Assembly (NCBI GenBank): GCA_027886185.1
Contig: WOAB01000878.1
Span: 5,778,001 to 5,842,000 of the forward strand
Source of the DNA: Rheum nobile
Taxonomy: Eukaryota; Streptophyta; Magnoliopsida; Caryophyllales; Polygonaceae
Direction of reading: 5' to 3'
DNA length: 64,000 nucleotides
The notes under the pieces are model-generated. The model had not been told where the DNA came from. It did no database searches and worked only from the letters and a program-made list of their open reading frames with translations. Made by a program: the position numbers and the translations under genes. Position 1 is the first letter of the stretch, and each line of letters begins with the position of its first letter. Shown here one piece after another: positions 59,101 through 64,000 of this stretch.

Positions 59101-59465
59101 TATCTTCATCAGAGGCAGAATATGTAGCTGCAGGGTCTGCTGCAAGGCAAGCAGTGTGGCTGAGAAAGATGCTTGTTGACTTATGCTGTGATCAGAAGGC
59201 TGCAACTGAGCTGTGGTGTGATAATCAATCAGCCATAGCTATGACTAAGAATCCTGCATTCCATGCCAGGACCAAACACATTGAGGTTCAACATCACTAC
59301 ATAAGGAAGTTGGTGCTCGAAGGGAAAGTTGTGCTCAAGTTCTGTGGCACAAATGATCAAGATGCAGATCTGTTTACAAAGGCTTTGAACCAGGTGAAGC
59401 ACATGTTCTTTATGGAGAAGATTGGGATGTGCAAATTTGAATCAAGGGAAGGTGTTAAAATGTGA
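56113..59465 (+). pseudogene. Copia gag end and pol polyprotein
   Basis: One frame reads: RGG-rich gag tail and zinc knuckle CYYCKKLGHKEAQ, where the last Cys is a TGA (56241-56243); protease WYVDSGCSNHMSG; GAG-pre-integrase WHHRYGHLNMQGL; integrase HADLCGPMQTESLGG with the Asp, TDRGGEF and TTPYTPEQNGVAERKN; a TAG at 57567-57569 (FIGYAT*SKAYRLY); a Ser-rich linker; reverse transcriptase WVFRTKFN, LVAKGYAQKEWIDFEETFS, VKSAFLNGELQEEVFVEQPE, LYVDDIIYF; and RNase H YTDSDWAGCLDDRKSTSS, SSSEAEYVA, WCDNQSAIAM, ending TGA at 59463-59465. Apart from the CACTA insertion only these two point stops break it, consistent with a recent insertion. Confidence 0.93.
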
Positions 59466-59767
59466 TTCAACACTTAGATTATATTTCATGTTATTTGTTT
59501 TATTTCAGTTGTAACTAGCTATCTTTAAGGGATTTGTTAAGCTAGTTAGTGGGGTTATTTGGAGTCGAAATCTTAGGCAAAGTTGTAGACGTGGTTAGTG
59601 GGAAGTTAGTAGTGCTTTCGTTGTTTAAGAATTCAGATTATTGAGTCAGTTATTAATCAATGAAAATCAGAACATAGTGCAGTTCTAAAAAGCTTTCTAT
59701 GTTCTCTGTGTTGTTGTTCTTCATTTCTGGGTGAGTTTCTGAGTAATTCTGAGACTCTTTGCCAACA
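59453..59767 (+). repeat. Copia 3' LTR
   Basis: 315 bp; against the 5' LTR it has AATCAG for AACCAG and one A fewer in an A-run. Confidence 0.95.
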
Positions 59768-60498
59768 GTAGACGGTACCTTGACCGCCTTGACCCAGTAT
59801 CCGGTTTTCGTTGAAGTGGTCTGTTGCCTTATCCAATTCACTTATGCTGAATATCTTTGTCCTCTCTACAATGCCTTCACTGGATGACAATTGTTGCTGC
59901 AACAACAACCCGCCGTTTCTCTTGAAGAATTTAGCCCTCCTCTTCATCTCCCTTCTCCTCTTGATGAACCGATATAGCCCGTACAAGCAAGCCACCAAAA
60001 GTAGGAAGCCAATACTATTGCTAAGTCCTGTATATATAAAGGGAATCCAAAAGCAAAATTAAGCAAGATTTTTGGCAGATGGTAAATAAAAAAAACTAGT
60101 GTTAGTTCTCACCAAGAATGGCTGCACGATTTATGAGTGGTCCATGATCACAATAATATTTGCTGGGGATAATATTTCCTGCGCTATCCCGTTGGTTGAA
60201 GCAATATCCTCGGCATCCCTCGCATTCTTCAGGACCTGTTTAGATAGATTAGTAATAATGATTGGGTTTTGGCATGCATAATAATGCTCCTAGAGGATCA
60301 GATTAGTCTTACCTTGACATCCATCAGGCACATAAGGATTCCCATCAAAGTTAGGGTCACAGTAGCAGTGCAAAAAGCTGTCACAATAGGCATGAGGATG
60401 GTTACGAGGCATATCGATATTGTTTGGCCAACCCCAGTGCAAATATACTAGTGAAAAAGAGCCTGAATCTGAACTTGACAGCTTTCCGACATACTACT
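59768..60498 (-). pseudogene. WAK EGF-like, membrane and kinase-start exons
   Basis: Three minus-strand pieces: about 60313-60498 (LVYLHWGWPNNIDMPRNH, CDSFLHCYCDPNFDGNPYVP, an EGF-like Cys pattern), 60113-60235 (PEECEGCRGYCFNQRD) and 59768-60027, with a transmembrane helix (SIGFLLLVACLYGLYRFI), a basic stop-transfer stretch, the juxtamembrane FSISELDKATDHFNENRILG and the kinase glycine loop (GQGGQGTVY). The last exon is cut by the Copia insertion at the codons GTC TAC and resumes at 51292. The first piece is separated from the N-terminal exon by another insertion (60499-62438). Confidence 0.88.
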
Positions 60499-60809
60499 CG
60501 TTGATTCCCGATTCAACGATCGTGAAGGTGCTAAGAGTCAACACGCCCTTAGCTCGGGTTTGTTGAGGATTTGTTTGTTTTGGGGACGTCCTCAGCAACT
60601 CCTTAGTCTCTAGCTTCGCGTAGGGCGGGGCCTCCGACTCCGTGGTTTAGTTCTGGTGTTGATATTACTCCTTCGCGCATTCTCCAGATTGTGCATGGTT
60701 GTTCTCGAGCTTCAGCTACCTTCTACGCGATATTCACCTGAAAATACCCCGGAGATGGCTTCTCCGGGGGCGGGCTCTCCGACGCTCAAGTCAGTTTTCT
60801 ATACGGAAA

Positions 60810-60811
60810 GC

Positions 60812-60838
<27 letters not shown>
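60810..60838. repeat. (TA)n microsatellite
   Basis: A pure TA run of about 28 bp inside the LTR-like insertion. Confidence 0.9.
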
Positions 60839-60843
<5 letters not shown>

Positions 60844-61104
60844 AGATTAATGGATTTACCTATCCGTCATGTTATCTTTACCGAATGTACTCACCCTTTA
60901 TTTTATTAGTAAAGAATCGAACTTTTTAGTATTGATTATTCCATCAAAGACACATCTATGAAGCTTACGAGGACCGCGCTCAACAATCAACCCAATTTCT
61001 CTTTAAGGGTCTAAAGTCACACCGGGGAGAAGTCATGAAATGACATCTTCATGAAGGAGCTACGTAAAGGGATTCATGAAAGAGGTTCGCGAAGAGAGCC
61101 TAAG

Positions 61105-61375
61105 AAGGGGACCCGCGAGGGGGAGTGCTCCGTGAAAGCGAGCTCGGGAAGGAGAGCTCCGTGAAGGCGGGCTCGGGAAGGAGAGCTCGGGAAGGAGAGC
61201 TCCGTGAAGGCGGGCTCGTGAAGGAGAGCTCCGTGAAGGCGGGCTCGGGAAGGAGAGCTCCGTGAAGGCGGGCTCGGGAAGGAGAGCTCCGTGAAGGCGG
61301 GCTCGGGAAGGAGAGCTCCGTGAAGGCGGGCTCGGGAAGGAGAGCTCCGTGAAGGCGGTGGGTCCGTGAAGGAGG
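61105..61375. repeat. 29-bp GC-rich minisatellite
   Basis: Repeats of CTCCGTGAAGGCGGGCTCGG plus GAAGGAGAG start at 61202, 61231, 61260, 61289, 61318 and 61347 with exact 29-bp spacing, with degenerate units on both sides. The period is not a multiple of three, so all three minus-strand frames stay open with the same Pro/Ser/Ala/Leu-rich text; this is not evidence of coding. Confidence 0.92.
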
Positions 61376-61779
61376 CCGTGAAGGAGGCCGTGAATGGCCC
61401 CGTGAAGCAAGCCTCCGCGAAGGAAGCTCGTGAAGCAAATTTGTGAAACAAGTTTGTGAAGCAAACTTCCGTGAAGCAAGTTTGTGAACTAATTAATTTT
61501 GGCAATGTACCGAACCAATTAACTTGGCAATTTAGATACAATCCAAACTTAATACCCTATGGTAATTAATCATCAAACACAATCTTGAACCAACATACTC
61601 AATTCCCTTCTTCTATACTATACATAATTAGATTTTAATGAATGTTGCTTGCAATATATATAATTATACTTCAATGACTACTACACAAATTGGGCACAAG
61701 AAGTGAACCTGCACCATGGCGTGGATAACTGTGGCCGGCGTGGATAACTGTGGCTCCGCGAAGAGGAAGGGCTCCGCGT

Positions 61780-61945
61780 AGGTGCGAGTTGCAGTAGCCG
61801 GCGGGAAGAGATCCGCGATGGCGCGAGTTGCAGTAGCCGGGAAGAGATCCGCGATGGCGCGAGTTGCAGTAGCCGGGAAGAGATCCACGATGGCACGAGT
61901 TGCAGTAGCCGGCGGGAAGAGCTCCGCGATGGCGATTTCCTCGCC
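61780..61945. repeat. About 39-42-bp minisatellite
   Basis: Four copies of GCGCGAGTTGCAGTAGCCGG followed by GAAGAGATCCGCGATG, two with an extra CGG. Confidence 0.85.
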
Positions 61946-62363
61946 GGTGACGTCGTTCCGATGACGCCGACTGTTAGTGCTATGCTCTGGCGGCCCCTGG
62001 GGGCTTCGTCCCCGTCGAACTCTTGCTAGCAACGCCTACCACTCAAATTCACCACTAGCTTATCTCAAATTCAGGAGATGACTAAATTGGATCAAGGTTA
62101 AGCACCGGATTGAGCGAAGGCCTCACACAAGCTTACGGCCACGGTGAAGGAAAGAGGCGGAGCTCAGTTCTTGCTTTGATGGGGATTGCGATCAACCGAG
62201 AGAAGAATACGAGATGGTGTGTGAAGGAGATCGGAAGTTCACCGAAATCCTTTTTTTTCTATCGGAGCCTCTCCGTGCTTTTTCTGCTCGAGCTCACAGA
62301 AGCTCGCTCCCCTCTTTTCCTCTGAATTGCTCCCTCCCCCCCGTTTCTTCTTCTGTTTCCCTT

Positions 62364-62371
62364 TATTTATA
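62364..62371 (-). promoter_or_regulatory. TATA box of LTR-like insertion
   Basis: GGGTATAAATAAAG on the minus strand, about 70 bp inside the element's start. Confidence 0.5.
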
Positions 62372-62443
62372 CCCTAAACCAACCTTGGGCCTTTAGGTTT
62401 TTAATGGGCCTTTGGCCCAACCAATTTCAGCCCCCACACTACT

Positions 62444-63089
62444 TTCAATTAAAGTGGCCACCAGGCAATTTTGAGCTTCGCCTGATGACTGTAGATTAAA
62501 ATCTATCTCATAAAATGTAAGAGGAGAATAATAGGAGCTACGATCCAGAGGAGTTTGGCAGCACTGAACCCCAAAGCAACTGTTGGTGGATATTGCACTG
62601 TTGTTGGTGTTGTGACAAAGAGTGCCACACCCAGCTGTAGCTACGTTGCTTTGGTTGACCAAAACCGCGCTGCCTGGACAACCCTCCATCATGAACACAT
62701 TATCCTGTCTTGAGAAGTCATAGGGGCTTCCGCTCAAGTCAATACTCTTTACTCGTGTGTGTCTAGTAGTACTACACATATTCACGGGAGGTATCCGCAC
62801 TTTGACATGATTCTGATAATCAGCATAAGTTACCTCCACCACTTCAACGTTGAATTTGATCCATGTTTTTGGAGTGAGATGCCCTGCACTCGATCTCAAA
62901 CCCGGCTTCAAGGAAGCAGTTGGAAGTAGCCATTCCGAATGGGTAAGGGATCTTCATACCTCCGCAAGTATCATTGCAACCAGGCATGGCAACAATGGGC
63001 GACTTCGCCCTTGCCCCAGCAACCACTACTCTCAGAGCTGCAGCTAGTAGCAGGCATATCTGGAGTTGTATTAGCAGTTTTCGGGTCAT
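62444..63089 (-). pseudogene. WAK N-terminal exon (GUB_WAK domain)
   Basis: The ATG at 63087-63089 starts a signal peptide (MTRKLLIQLQICLLLAAALR), then the galacturonan-binding pattern CNDTCGGMKIPYPFGM, NCFLEAGFEIEC. A single-base frameshift near 62890 moves the frame to HLTPKTWIKFNVEVVEVTYA, followed by NHVKVRIPPVN, YDFSRQDNVF, GCGTLC, CFGVQCCQTPL and CLVATLIESS. The exon is cut at 62443 by an LTR-like insertion and continues at 60498. In WAKs this extracellular domain binds pectin. With the frameshift it is part of the same dead gene. Confidence 0.88.
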
Positions 63090-64000
63090 CACTCTTTACT
63101 TGTGAGCTCTGATGTTGCCTTTTCTCTAATCTCGAGTTTCTCTGGCATGTATGTGCTCTTCTCAACCTCATCTTCTAGGAAGCCTCCTGCCTTAACCAAC
63201 CTCCATTTCTTCCCACATGAAGCCAAGGAATTGGTCCAAGTCAATAAACCCATCCACCGGTTGATAATTGTGTTCAAATTTAATACTACTAACTAATGTT
63301 TGAAAATTACTAGTCTTAATTGTGTTGTGCTAGCTCAAACTTAATAATACTATTCTTAATTGTATTGTATTCAGACTTAATACTAGCTACTCTCCTATGC
63401 AGAATATATCTAGGCGTCACAAGTTTGTCTTTCGCAGATGATTCTTTGCTCAAATGATGAGGCGTCATTATCAATTGGACGATCATCTTACCAAGAGAAA
63501 TTATATATTGAAAGAGGAAGAGAAAAAATTAGTACAGTTTTGACTATTAGCCTTCATTTCACTTTCAATTAAGTTTTCAAATTTGATCTTTCCAGGAAAC
63601 CCACTATGAATTACGAAAAGACCCAAATTCAAAAGTAGAACTATTTTGACATTACCATTAGCTTACATGTATATAGAATCCAACATAAAGTTGATATACA
63701 TAACAAGATTTATTAACGGTTTGATATTTCATGATGTATAAATAAGTTCTTTGTTGGGTTTTACATTTTGGATACGATTCAGGTACGAAAGGGCCTTATA
63801 ATACAAAATAAGAAAGAATCCTAGCCGTTAGATCAGATTAAAAGCTAAAAAAAAAGTGCAACACGGAGGCCCTTTTGTGCATGCCTTTGTTTTTTGAACA
63901 TTACTGACAAAGTGCAAGCTGGAGGCCTAAAAGTGCAAGCCGATGACTTGAAAAGTGCAAGCGAATGCAACACTTCTGTGCATGCAAATTCAACATTTTG
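63090..64000. other. 5' flank of WAK pseudogene
   Basis: AT-rich DNA with no clear gene. The last 150 bp repeat AAAAGTGCAA(C/G) four times (63853-63965) with GGAGGCC words. Confidence 0.4.

Larger units (their letters stand above)
51293..59767 (+). mobile_element. Young Copia retrotransposon with CACTA insert
   Basis: LTRs at 51293-51608 and 59453-59767 start TGTTAAAATGTG and end GCCAACA. They differ by one substitution and one single-base indel. The target duplication GTAGA (51288-51292, 59768-59772) is perfect. A primer-binding site TGGTATCAGAGC (51612-51623, initiator Met tRNA) follows the 5' LTR and a purine tract (CAAGGGAAGG) precedes the 3' LTR. One gag-pol frame is interrupted by a 3.7-kb CACTA element and by two point stops. 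Without the CACTA the element is about 4.76 kb, normal for Copia. It is inserted in the kinase exon of the WAK pseudogene. Confidence 0.95.
60499..62438 (-). mobile_element. Solo LTR-like insertion in WAK exon
   Basis: On the minus strand it starts TGTGGGGGCTGAAATTGG at 62438 and ends near GGGAATCAACG at 60499. CTACT flanks both sides (60494-60498, 62439-62443), a 5-bp target duplication. A TATA box (TATAAATA, 62371-62364) near its start suits an LTR. It contains a 29-bp minisatellite, a 40-bp repeat set and a TA tract, and no retroelement genes. The terminal CA is not exact, so solo LTR is the best guess. Confidence 0.55.

Noticed and set aside
61060..61541. Three overlapping long open frames on the minus strand
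   Set aside because: They arise from a 29-bp tandem repeat that keeps every frame open; composition and repetition do not suggest a protein.

Overview
The window looks like nuclear DNA of a flowering plant, most likely a eudicot. Genes have short exons with AT-rich GT-AG introns, plant-specific families are present (SRC2-type C2 protein, wall-associated kinase, pectinesterase, plant mobile domain protein), and most of the DNA is nested plant transposons. I cannot fix the species. Splice models were read by eye and rest on frame continuity and family resemblance from memory; no search was run.

Four host genes look intact: an SRC2-like C2 protein (302-907, minus), a five-exon TLC-domain membrane protein (7897-9141, plus), a seven-exon Golgi-type family 4 glycosyltransferase (19033-22320, minus) and a three-exon pectinesterase (40391-41607, minus). 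Two host-derived loci are broken. One is an ATAD3-like fragment (46182-46593). The other is a wall-associated kinase spread over 50393-63089 on the minus strand and interrupted by two retroelements.

Layout: 1-1.0 kb C2 gene; 1-6.8 kb AT-rich DNA with a worn Copia pol; 6.8-7.8 kb a hAT-type MITE and a foldback just upstream of the TLC gene; 9.29-18.55 kb one large MULE with terminal inverted repeats and a target-site duplication, carrying a FAR1/MULE transposase plus OTU protease on plus and a plant mobile domain gene on minus; 19-22.3 kb glycosyltransferase; 23.3-26.2 kb a worn Copia element (minus); 26.48-32.73 kb a CACTA-type element holding DCAF8 and Ulp1 fragments, itself split by a solo Gypsy-type LTR; 33-40.2 kb AT-rich Helitron-like repeats plus a Stowaway MITE; 40.4-41.6 kb pectinesterase; 44.1-44.7 kb a minisatellite; 46.2-50 kb ATAD3 fragment, then a Copia LTR containing another solo Gypsy-type LTR; 50.4-63.1 kb the wall-associated kinase pseudogene with a young Copia element (51293-59767). 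That Copia contains a second CACTA copy carrying kinesin, UDP-GlcNAc pyrophosphorylase and Nudix fragments.

Two signals stand out. First, several unrelated transposons (MULE, Copia LTR, two Gypsy-type LTRs) carry clusters of CpG-rich palindromes, different in each family, mostly 100-300 bp upstream of the transposon promoter or start codon. One 300-bp block inside the MULE combines three of these palindrome types. Second, two copies of one CACTA family share ends but carry different captured host exons, and one copy sits inside a Copia element whose LTRs are almost identical, so gene-fragment capture and movement in this family appear recent.
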